DNA of 6,471 bases from assembly GCA_947624695.1 (NCBI GenBank), contig CANQLN010000058.1, positions 1 through 6,471 of the forward strand, given 5' to 3'. The notes under the pieces were generated by a model that searched no databases, was not told the DNA's origin, and saw nothing but the letters and a program-made list of their open reading frames with translations. Source of the stretch: an uncultured Bacilli bacterium. Its GTDB lineage: Bacteria > Bacillota_I > Bacilli_A > RF39 > UBA660. Of this stretch, positions 1-5,011 are shown piece by piece. The position numbers were made by a program, and so were the translations under genes. Positions within the stretch are counted from its first letter, which is position 1. Each line of letters begins with the position of its first letter.

Positions 1-3
1 CTT

Positions 4-77
4 AGGGGATTAGTTAAATGGTATAATAGGAGTCTCCAAAACTTTAGTTGGGAGTTCGATTCTCTCATCCCCTGCCA
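4..77 (+). tRNA. trnW: tRNA-Trp (anticodon CCA)
   Basis: This is a complete tRNA. The 7-bp acceptor stem is perfect (AGGGGAT at 4-10 with ATCCCCT at 67-73), followed by discriminator G74 and an encoded CCA (75-77). The D arm is GTTA/TAAT. The anticodon stem GGAGT/ACTTT encloses loop CTCCAAA, with anticodon CCA. The T arm GGGAG/CTCTC encloses TTCGATT. A1-U72 and G73 are the usual identity elements of bacterial tRNA-Trp. CCA reads only UGG, which fits UGG being the Trp codon in the neighbouring proteins. Its promoter lies before the window, and a terminator follows 13 nt downstream. Confidence 0.97.
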
Positions 78-90
78 ATTTTTGAATTTT

Positions 91-111
91 ACTCCAGTAA
101 TGGAGTTTTTT
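91..111 (+). terminator. Intrinsic terminator after tRNA-Trp
   Basis: ACTCCA (91-96), loop GTAA, TGGAGT (101-106), then a T run through 111. The 6-bp stem with tetraloop and U tract begins 13 nt after the tRNA CCA end and should stop tRNA transcription before the next promoter. Confidence 0.8.
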
Positions 112-122
112 ATACACTTAAA

Positions 123-150
123 TTGACAGTATTAAATATTATGATATAAT
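123..150 (+). promoter_or_regulatory. Sigma-A-type promoter for the DUF218 gene
   Basis: A consensus -35 TTGACA (123-128) and a consensus -10 TATAAT (145-150) are separated by 16 nt. A TG one base before the -10 (142-143) makes an extended -10. It lies between the tRNA terminator and the gene starting at 179. Both hexamers match consensus perfectly, so this is expected to be a strong, probably constitutive promoter. Confidence 0.85.
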
Positions 151-163
151 AACAAACAAATTT

Positions 164-171
164 AAGGGGGA
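164..171 (+). promoter_or_regulatory. Ribosome binding site of the DUF218 gene
   Basis: AAGGGGGA lies 7 nt before the ATG at 179. It is a purine-rich Shine-Dalgarno sequence with G in place of the central A of AGGAGG, and it fixes the start at 179. Confidence 0.7.
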
Positions 172-178
172 TTCTTAT

Positions 179-811
179 ATGAAAATAACAGATGTTTCCT
201 ATCCACAATTATTAACTAAATATAATAATAAAAAAGACTTAGCGGAGATTGTTTTTGACTCCAATTATCCCAAAGCAAATGACAAAACTGATTTTGGAAT
301 TGTTTTCGGAGGAATTTCGATGATCCCTTATCGTGTTAATGAAGCATTAAGACTATACAACGAAGATTTAGTTGATAAACTTGTTCTAACTGGAGGTATT
401 GGTTATTTCAATAAAGATAGAAAAGTACCCGAAGCTTTAAAAATGCGAGAATATCTACGACAACATGGCATACCTGATAGCGATATAATTATTGAAAGTA
501 AATCAAAAAGCACTTTAGAAAATATTAATTTATTTTTTCAAATTTTACAATCTCAATATAATATTGATGATACAACCTTTTCATTAATAACATCTGACTT
601 TCATTTAAAAAGATGCTTAGCCATGGTTAAAGAATTGTTAAATAAAGATTCTTTAATTTATGGCTGCGGTGCCAAAGATAATATCACGGACATCGATTCA
701 TGGTATAAGAATTTATATGGTCGTCGCTTAATCTTAAAAGAGGCTCTTTTATTATGTTACTATGCTAAAAAAGGTCTTATTACCGATTTTGAGGCCAATT
801 TAAAAAGATAG
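179..811 (+). CDS. YdcF-like DUF218 domain protein
   Basis: This 210-aa protein is of the DUF218 (YdcF/SanA/ElyC) superfamily, a Rossmann-like fold whose biochemical role is poorly defined. Some members act in envelope biology, and E. coli YdcF binds S-adenosylmethionine. The family pattern is visible in order: the first strand and glycines (IVFGG, 41-45), R52 with A56 and LY in the following helix, the second strand with TGG (71-73), the EA helix (85-86), a GIP turn (97-99), E106 with STLEN (111-115), and the third strand with the TSDFHLKR motif (138-145). There is no signal peptide or membrane helix, so it should be a soluble cytoplasmic member, unlike membrane-anchored SanA/ElyC. It is a single-gene unit with its own promoter and a terminator directly after the TAG stop. 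The family assignment is firm; the substrate is unknown. Confidence 0.85.
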   Translation: MKITDVSYPQLLTKYNNKKDLAEIVFDSNYPKANDKTDFGIVFGGISMIPYRVNEALRLYNEDLVDKLVLTGGIGYFNKDRKVPEALKMREYLRQHGIPDSDIIIESKSKSTLENINLFFQILQSQYNIDDTTFSLITSDFHLKRCLAMVKELLNKDSLIYGCGAKDNITDIDSWYKNLYGRRLILKEALLLCYYAKKGLITDFEANLKR

Positions 812-815
812 AAAT

Positions 816-849
816 AAAAAATTTTCTCAAAAATTGAGAAAATTTTTTT
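816..849. terminator. Bidirectional terminator between convergent genes
   Basis: This perfect 15-bp inverted repeat has its left arm at 816-830, loop AAA at 831-833 and right arm from 834. The CTCAA/TTGAG core is flanked by A and T runs, so it gives a U tract in either direction. It starts 4 nt after the stop of the gene at 179-811 and lies 13 nt beyond the stop of the minus-strand gene at 862-1203. It therefore probably terminates both. Confidence 0.85.
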
Positions 850-861
850 ATATTTTGTTAA

Positions 862-1203
862 TTATAAAGATGGCGTATAATCATCACGACTATTTTGAGC
901 TCGTATATTAGCCATTTCATCGGATATTTGGTATGCTTCACTTTGAGCATTAGCTAAAGATCTTTGAGCACTAGTTAAAAGTATATCTTTATCTTCTTTA
1001 TCTACAGTTAATTCCACAATATCAATGTTTTGTCTTAAAACATCTAATTTTAAATCGGTTAAAAAAGGAATTAATTTTTTTAAAAATTCATCATTAGGAT
1101 TAGCTCTATACCTATTTAAACCATCCATTATAACCTCATCTAATTCCTGAGACATCTTCATTCCGCGATTAAGTGGAATATCATATTCTTTTTCTTGACC
1201 CAT
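862..1203 (-). CDS. Hypothetical 113-aa helical protein
   Basis: I do not recognise this protein. It is soluble, charged and probably almost wholly helical, with no signal peptide, membrane segment or cysteine. A polar N-terminus (residues 1-17) leads into helices at roughly 18-33, 37-62 and 73-102, with a short disordered tail ending in TPSL. Runs such as SAQRSLANAQSEAYQISDEM suggest a coiled coil or helical bundle. That it is a real gene is supported by a consensus AGGAGG ribosome binding site 9 nt before the ATG, a well-formed promoter behind it, and a terminator after the TAA stop. It forms its own transcription unit, divergent from the operon at 1379. A role as a small structural or adaptor protein is only a guess. 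Confidence 0.75.
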   Translation of the reverse strand: MGQEKEYDIPLNRGMKMSQELDEVIMDGLNRYRANPNDEFLKKLIPFLTDLKLDVLRQNIDIVELTVDKEDKDILLTSAQRSLANAQSEAYQISDEMANIRAQNSRDDYTPSL

Positions 1204-1212
1204 ATTGTAAAT

Positions 1213-1218
1213 CCTCCT
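1213..1218 (-). promoter_or_regulatory. Consensus RBS of the 113-aa gene
   Basis: AGGAGG on the minus strand (CCTCCT on plus), 9 nt before the ATG at 1203. This perfect Shine-Dalgarno sequence decides the start and supports the small open frame as a genuine, well-translated gene. Confidence 0.85.
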
Positions 1219-1224
1219 AATATA

Positions 1225-1253
1225 ATTATAGCAGCACTTTTTTAAGTTGTAAA
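1225..1253 (-). promoter_or_regulatory. Sigma-A-type promoter for the 113-aa gene
   Basis: On the minus strand, -35 TTTACA (1253-1248) and -10 TATAAT (1230-1225) are separated by exactly 17 nt. The -10 lies 6 nt upstream of the AGGAGG, which implies a very short leader. The match is five of six plus six of six. Confidence 0.75.
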
Positions 1254-1296
1254 TTTTTGAGTGGCTAATGTGTAAAGTTAGTATCTGCCTAATTAC

Positions 1297-1333
1297 TTGA
1301 ATATTAGTTCAAAAATTATTTACTAAAATAATT
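1297..1333. repeat. Two short inverted repeats between divergent promoters
   Basis: TTGAA (1297-1301) and TTCAA (1308-1312) form a 5-bp inverted repeat with a 6-nt gap. It is followed by AATTATT (1314-1320) and AATAATT (1327-1333), also with a 6-nt gap. The second overlaps the proposed -35 of the operon promoter, so either could be an operator. In DNA this AT-rich such repeats arise easily by chance, so the call is weak. Confidence 0.25.
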
Positions 1334-1347
1334 AAAAAAGATATAAT
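1319..1347 (+). promoter_or_regulatory. Promoter of the three-gene operon
   Basis: A -10 TATAAT (1342-1347) is preceded, 17 nt upstream, by TTTACT (1319-1324), a four-of-six match to the -35 consensus. The start codon at 1379 follows 31 nt later, with an AAGGAAG ribosome binding site (1369-1375). The -10 is convincing; the -35 is weaker and may be helped by the surrounding AT-rich DNA. Confidence 0.6.
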
Positions 1348-1378
1348 AATTATTAACATTTAAGAAAGAAGGAAGTTC

Positions 1379-2722
1379 ATGATCAATCCTTTCAATGCCA
1401 AAATTATTATAGAACACACGAGGCATCAATTTTTATATGCTTATCAAAGTGAAGAACGGACAATTTTTTTACAACAAATAGCCAAAGATAATCCCATTGT
1501 GGCGGAAGAGAAAAAGCCAATGGCTCTTTATTTAAAAGACTACGGTTTAGAAGATGCCAAAATTAAAAGAAAAAATCCGGATAAGTACTTGCTTAAAAAG
1601 GTAGCGGAAAAATATTTTAATTTATCTTTAATTGACTTAATTTTAACAAGCGTTAATAGCCAAATAGATATTCATCTAAATGAAAATAGACTTAAAAATT
1701 TCTTGACTTATATTAATAGGATTAATAAAGTTAGTGGCTTACCAAGAATGAAAAGTTATGAAGAATTATTAGAGGTAGTAAAAGCACAAAAAGATTATTT
1801 TCATAAGTTCTACTTAGATTATATTGAAGAAATAGTGGATCAAATTGAAATCAATCCTTTATTAATTGACCTTGATATTGAAAATTTTATCAGTGAAGTT
1901 CAAAAATTTTTAAGAAATAAAGGAGCATTTAAAATTTTAATTGATAAAAAGGAACCTATATCTCCTTATTCTACTATGGCTATCAACAATATTTTAGGAT
2001 CTAGACTTGATCGAACTTTAGCTTTAAAAATTGCTTTAGAAGATCCTTGCTGGGAACATTATTATGATGGTAATGAGCAAATTATTCAAGAAACCCACGA
2101 TTATGAGACTCTTTCTTTAGATGATAGTCATGGTAATTATCTTAGTAAACTTGTAGAGGAAAAGCGAAAAGGGAATAATGAAAAAAGTTCTTCTATCATT
2201 AGTACTCCTAACTTAGAGTTTGGAAACGAAAAATGCCAAATTTATAAAGATCCGGAAACTAAACAAGGGTATATAATTATTGTTTATAATGAGCGAGGAA
2301 TTACCAAAATTCTCAAAATTTATCCAGAATTAACTAGAGATGCTTCTTTTATTTACCTTAAAGGTTATCTTTGCAATTATGAAAAATATTTCTTTAGAAT
2401 TTCGGCTAATAAAGAAGAACCGCTTTATAATGCTATTGTAAATTTAGCTAACTCTTTGCAAAGACATGATATTGCCAGTAAAGAAAGAGGAAACTATACT
2501 TGCAGAGTCGGCGCTTTTTACCGCGGTGATCAAGCAGTCTTAGGATTACAATCTGAAAATGGTAAGGGAAAATATTTTGAATTTAAAGGTATTGATACAA
2601 CCAAAGATATTTACATTAATGCTTTAGTTAATTTTTATTGTGAAGTTGCAAGATATACAGAAAGCCAAGAATTAGATATTGAAACTAAAGAAATTATCAA
2701 AACTTTGGAAAGGAGAAATTAA
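1379..2722 (+). CDS. Hypothetical 447-aa protein, first gene of operon
   Basis: I do not recognise this protein. The N-terminal half (about residues 1-270) looks helical and highly charged, with many Lys/Glu/Ile/Leu helices. The C-terminal part (about 275-435) alternates short strands and turns (KCQIYKDPETKQGYIIIVYNE, then FYRGDQAVLGLQSENGKG), suggesting a separate mixed alpha/beta domain. A low-complexity polar linker around 255-272 (KRKGNNEKSSSI) divides the two. There is no signal peptide, membrane helix, P-loop or obvious metal motif, so it is probably cytoplasmic. The ATG at 1379 is chosen for its AAGGAAG ribosome binding site and promoter. The gene ends 2 nt before the HD-domain gene, whose ribosome binding site lies inside its last codons, so the two are probably translationally coupled. 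Sharing an operon with a nucleotidase-like and a t6A-synthesis enzyme hints at nucleotide or tRNA metabolism, but does not prove it. Confidence 0.75.
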   Translation: MINPFNAKIIIEHTRHQFLYAYQSEERTIFLQQIAKDNPIVAEEKKPMALYLKDYGLEDAKIKRKNPDKYLLKKVAEKYFNLSLIDLILTSVNSQIDIHLNENRLKNFLTYINRINKVSGLPRMKSYEELLEVVKAQKDYFHKFYLDYIEEIVDQIEINPLLIDLDIENFISEVQKFLRNKGAFKILIDKKEPISPYSTMAINNILGSRLDRTLALKIALEDPCWEHYYDGNEQIIQETHDYETLSLDDSHGNYLSKLVEEKRKGNNEKSSSIISTPNLEFGNEKCQIYKDPETKQGYIIIVYNERGITKILKIYPELTRDASFIYLKGYLCNYEKYFFRISANKEEPLYNAIVNLANSLQRHDIASKERGNYTCRVGAFYRGDQAVLGLQSENGKGKYFEFKGIDTTKDIYINALVNFYCEVARYTESQELDIETKEIIKTLERRN

Positions 2723-2724
2723 CT

Positions 2725-3480
2725 ATGCCGGATGATATACAAGAAGAAGTAAAATTATTTATGGTCTTTGATATTCTTGGCGATACTGAAAGAACCGGAC
2801 CTATTCTTTGGCAAATTAAAAGAAAAAGATTAGAAGATATTAAAGATCATATTTTAGATTTAATATTAATGGCACGAATTTTAAAAAAATACTTACCTGA
2901 TTTTATCAACTATGATAAATTATATGACTATATTATTTGTCATGATTTGCCCGAAGCTATAACAGGCGATATTACGGCTTTTGAAGGGGTTAGTAAGGAA
3001 GAAAAAGAAAGGGTAACGAATGTTGCGATAGGATACTTGCAACAAAGATTTGGCCATATTATGAATTTAAAAAAGATTATCATGGGATTTGAAAAGAGAA
3101 TTGATATCGAAGCTAAAATAGCTAAAATGTTTGATAAAATTTCTTCTTTTTGCGCTTTTATCAAATATCAAAGTGAACAAAATATTGATATGAATAATCC
3201 AAATATTATCTCTTCTTTAAGATATCATCCTTATGTTGATCAAAAAATAAAAGAAGGGAAAGATATTGGTGATATATTTTTCACATTTCATATGCAAGAT
3301 ATTAACATAAGTGATGAAGAATGTGAGAAGTATCAACTATCAAGAAAAGATGCTGATAAAATTTTAGAAGTTATTAGAGCATTTGCTAATGAATTATATA
3401 ATCAAAAATTAAAAGGAACATTATTAGATGTTAAAGAAACTTTTCCAAGTGAAGGAATGAAATATAATAAAGGAAGGTAG
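2725..3480 (+). CDS. HD-domain phosphohydrolase, YfbR/HDDC2-like
   Basis: This 251-aa protein has an N-terminal HD domain of the YfbR (5'-deoxynucleotidase)/HDDC2 type. These metal-dependent enzymes remove the 5'-phosphate from deoxynucleoside monophosphates in the cytoplasm. The family layout is visible: an ERTG segment (22-25) ahead of the first metal ligand H42 in KDHILDLILMA, the signature HDLPEAITGDI with H73 and D74 (72-83), and the fourth ligand D137 in the FDKI helix. All four expected ligands (H, HD, D) are present, so activity is plausible. The C-terminal ~100 residues are less typical. The exact substrate is inferred. The ATG follows AAGGAGA (2709-2715) inside the upstream gene. 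The TAG stop is 5 nt before the TsaC-like gene. Confidence 0.85.
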   Translation: MPDDIQEEVKLFMVFDILGDTERTGPILWQIKRKRLEDIKDHILDLILMARILKKYLPDFINYDKLYDYIICHDLPEAITGDITAFEGVSKEEKERVTNVAIGYLQQRFGHIMNLKKIIMGFEKRIDIEAKIAKMFDKISSFCAFIKYQSEQNIDMNNPNIISSLRYHPYVDQKIKEGKDIGDIFFTFHMQDINISDEECEKYQLSRKDADKILEVIRAFANELYNQKLKGTLLDVKETFPSEGMKYNKGR

Positions 3481-3485
3481 AATAT

Positions 3486-4106
3486 ATGGAAATATTTAAT
3501 GATCCAAAAATTAATTCAGAATTAATAGATGTCTTAAAAAAAGGAGGCCTTGTTATTATTCCCACAGATACTGTCTATGGAATATCGGCTGATGCCACAA
3601 TTAAAGGAAGGGCTAAAAAAGTTAATAAGGCTAAAAAAAGGATTGAAGCTAAGCCTTTAAATATTTTAGTTAGCGATAAAGAAATGCTTAAAAAATATGT
3701 TCAAGATATTACTCCTTTAGAAGAAGAAATAATTACTAAATTAACTCCGAGTAAAATGACTATTTTATTTAGAAAAAACAACTTAATTAGTGATGAAGTA
3801 ACCGCTAATTCGCCTTTTATTGCAATTAGAATACCCGACAATGAAAATTTACGTCAGTTTATTGCCCATTATGGTAAACCTTTAATTTCTACTAGTGCTA
3901 ATATTACAGGAAGTGATGTTGTTAGTAGTCTAGATACCTTAGAAGATGAACTTAAAAATAGTATTGACTATATCTATGATGCAGGAGCCTTAAACACCAC
4001 GCCTTCTACTTTAATTAAAGTCGAAAATGAAAAAATAAAAATACTTAGAGAAGGTATAATGGGTGAAGAATTAAGAAAAGAATTTTCCAAATTTATTGAA
4101 AACTAA
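3486..4106 (+). CDS. tsaC: L-threonylcarbamoyladenylate synthase, TsaC type
   Basis: This YrdC/Sua5 family protein makes threonylcarbamoyl-AMP from threonine, bicarbonate and ATP. The product feeds the TsaD complex for t6A37 modification of ANN-decoding tRNAs. Visible motifs are PTDTVYG (26-32) at the start of the nucleotide pocket, KR...KPLN (51-59), RIPDN (115-119), STSAN with ITG (135-142), STLIKV (174-179) and ILREG (186-190). The length of 206 aa fits TsaC/YrdC and lacks the extra C-terminal domain of Sua5 (about 340 aa). The usual PGPLT-like motif reads TPSKMTILF (87-95), a mild divergence. The start lies 5 nt after the preceding TAG, with AAGGAAGG overlapping the end of that gene. As the last gene of the operon, it is followed by a terminator overlapping its TAA. 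Confidence 0.93.
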   Translation: MEIFNDPKINSELIDVLKKGGLVIIPTDTVYGISADATIKGRAKKVNKAKKRIEAKPLNILVSDKEMLKKYVQDITPLEEEIITKLTPSKMTILFRKNNLISDEVTANSPFIAIRIPDNENLRQFIAHYGKPLISTSANITGSDVVSSLDTLEDELKNSIDYIYDAGALNTTPSTLIKVENEKIKILREGIMGEELRKEFSKFIEN

Positions 4107-4131
4107 AAAGATTGGCAAACTCCAATCTTTT
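4106..4131. terminator. Shared bidirectional terminator
   Basis: AAAAGATTGG (4106-4115), loop CAAACT, CCAATCTTTT (4122-4131) form a perfect 10-bp stem with A/T ends. It starts on the last base of the tsaC stop codon and ends inside the stop codon of the convergent membrane-protein gene. Only 23 bp separate the two stop codons, and this one hairpin fills the space and can serve both strands. The T run is short (four), so efficiency is uncertain. Confidence 0.75.
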
Positions 4132-4588
4132 AACTTTCCACAATTTCTGAATCGATTAATTTTAATAGTATTTTAGCTCTTCTTTTACCTCTTACATCTG
4201 TAAACAATTCTAAATCAACCATTTCCCAAATTGGAACCCAACCACCAATAAGAAATATTTCTTTCCAAATTTCATTATCTTTAATTTGAAAAGAGATAAA
4301 GATAAAAATTATTCCTAAGAAAAATAAAACTAATTGCAAAATATTATTTCTTAAATGAATTTGAACATTATTCTTATATTCTTCTTTAAAAGAATTATAA
4401 AGCATTTCTTGATAATTTAATTTTGTTTGACAATTATTCTTAATAACAATTTTTAAATGATCATCTTTTTTAGTAAACTTTGCTTTTTCAATAATGTATT
4501 CTAATAATTCTTGAGATATTTTAGAATTATCATATTTCTCAATCATGTCATTTTCTTCATTAATATCAATATTTATTACTTTTTTCAT
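4130..4588 (-). CDS. Small two-helix membrane protein, unknown function
   Basis: This protein of about 152 aa is not a family I can name. A charged, soluble N-terminal region (about 80 residues) precedes two hydrophobic helices: residues 83-101 (ILQLVLFFLGIIFIFISFQI) and about 108-127 (WKEIFLIGGWVPIWEMVDLEL). A basic stretch follows (RGKRRAK), then a short tail. A helical hairpin with both ends cytoplasmic is likely. The start is uncertain: an ATG at 4597 adds three residues (MVD) but has no ribosome binding site, whereas the ATG at 4588 follows GGATGG (4599-4594) by 5 nt and is preferred. It lies downstream of the ASCH gene on the same strand with its own possible promoter. The gene is convergent with tsaC and shares its terminator. 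Confidence 0.75.
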   Translation of the reverse strand: MKKVINIDINEENDMIEKYDNSKISQELLEYIIEKAKFTKKDDHLKIVIKNNCQTKLNYQEMLYNSFKEEYKNNVQIHLRNNILQLVLFFLGIIFIFISFQIKDNEIWKEIFLIGGWVPIWEMVDLELFTDVRGKRRAKILLKLIDSEIVES

Positions 4589-4593
4589 ATCTA

Positions 4594-4599
4594 CCATCC
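4594..4599 (-). promoter_or_regulatory. RBS deciding the start of the membrane-protein gene
   Basis: GGATGG on the minus strand lies 5 nt before the ATG at 4588. It overlaps the alternative ATG at 4597, which itself has no Shine-Dalgarno match in its AT-rich upstream DNA. Confidence 0.5.
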
Positions 4600-4605
4600 A
4601 AATTA

Positions 4606-4634
4606 ATTATATAATTTTTCCTATATTAATTCAA
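4606..4634 (-). promoter_or_regulatory. Possible promoter for the membrane-protein gene
   Basis: On the minus strand, TTGAAT (4634-4629) and TATAAT (4611-4606) are separated by 17 nt. The -35 matches four of six and lies within the last codons of the ASCH gene; the -10 is perfect. It would allow separate expression, although read-through from the ASCH gene is also possible. Confidence 0.5.
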
Positions 4635-4962
4635 TTTTTATTCCCAGTACACCATATTGCTTTTGTTTTTCTTTGGAATAAAATTCTTCTAAAACATGAA
4701 GTAAATCTTCTTTAGTCATTTTTTTATCAGCTAAAATAGTTATATCAAAATCTTTAAACATTTCTTGAAAAGAATTATATCTTAATAAACCTACTACTTT
4801 AACTTTAAAAAATTCTGTTAATTCAGGTTCTTTTAAAAATTTAATTGTATCACCAAGTTTAATATGTTGTCTTTTTTCATCAAATAGTCTGATTTCAATT
4901 CGTTTAGTTCCTTTTAATATATAGTCATAGTACTCCGGTTGTAGTTTCATTTCGTGCTCCAT
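4621..4962 (-). CDS. ASCH-domain (PUA-like) protein
   Basis: This 113-aa protein is a single ASCH domain, a beta-barrel fold related to PUA and thought to bind RNA or modified nucleotides. Some members (YqfB type) are amidohydrolases for N4-acetylcytidine. Typical features are HEMKL at the N-terminus (3-7), the helix ending ILKGTKRIEIRL (15-26) with conserved G18, K20, E23 and R25, DEKRQHIKLGDTIKF (28-42) with G37-D38, and the closing strand GVLGIKIEL (104-112). The ATG at 4962 is kept because HEMKL is typical of the family, though its ribosome binding site is poor (AAAGAA). An inner ATG at 4950 has GGAG (4960-4957) 6 nt upstream and would remove four residues. It lies 49 bp beyond the LysM gene, same strand. 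Substrate unknown. Confidence 0.82.
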   Translation of the reverse strand: MEHEMKLQPEYYDYILKGTKRIEIRLFDEKRQHIKLGDTIKFLKEPELTEFFKVKVVGLLRYNSFQEMFKDFDITILADKKMTKEDLLHVLEEFYSKEKQKQYGVLGIKIELI

Positions 4963-5011
4963 ATTTATTCTTTAAATTATTGTCACCTTTAAGAATTTTA
5001 AGAAAACAAAG

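Noticed and set aside
4..77. tRNA-Trp as an integration site for the mobile element
   Set aside because: The tRNA is intact, followed by its own terminator and ordinary genes. The integrase and the disrupted frame are more than 5 kb away at the LysM gene.
1379..2722. ATPase or nucleotide-binding role for the 447-aa protein
   Set aside because: No Walker A glycine-lysine loop or other nucleotide-binding motif could be found in the translation.
2940..3164. Minus-strand open frame of 74 codons inside the HD-domain gene
   Set aside because: It is antisense to a well-conserved catalytic region, including the HD motif, and lacks its own ribosome binding site. It is a coding shadow.
4981..5011. 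Possible terminator in the gap between the LysM and ASCH genes
   Set aside because: The apparent repeat there (CTTAAA twice) is direct, not inverted, and forms no stem with a T run.
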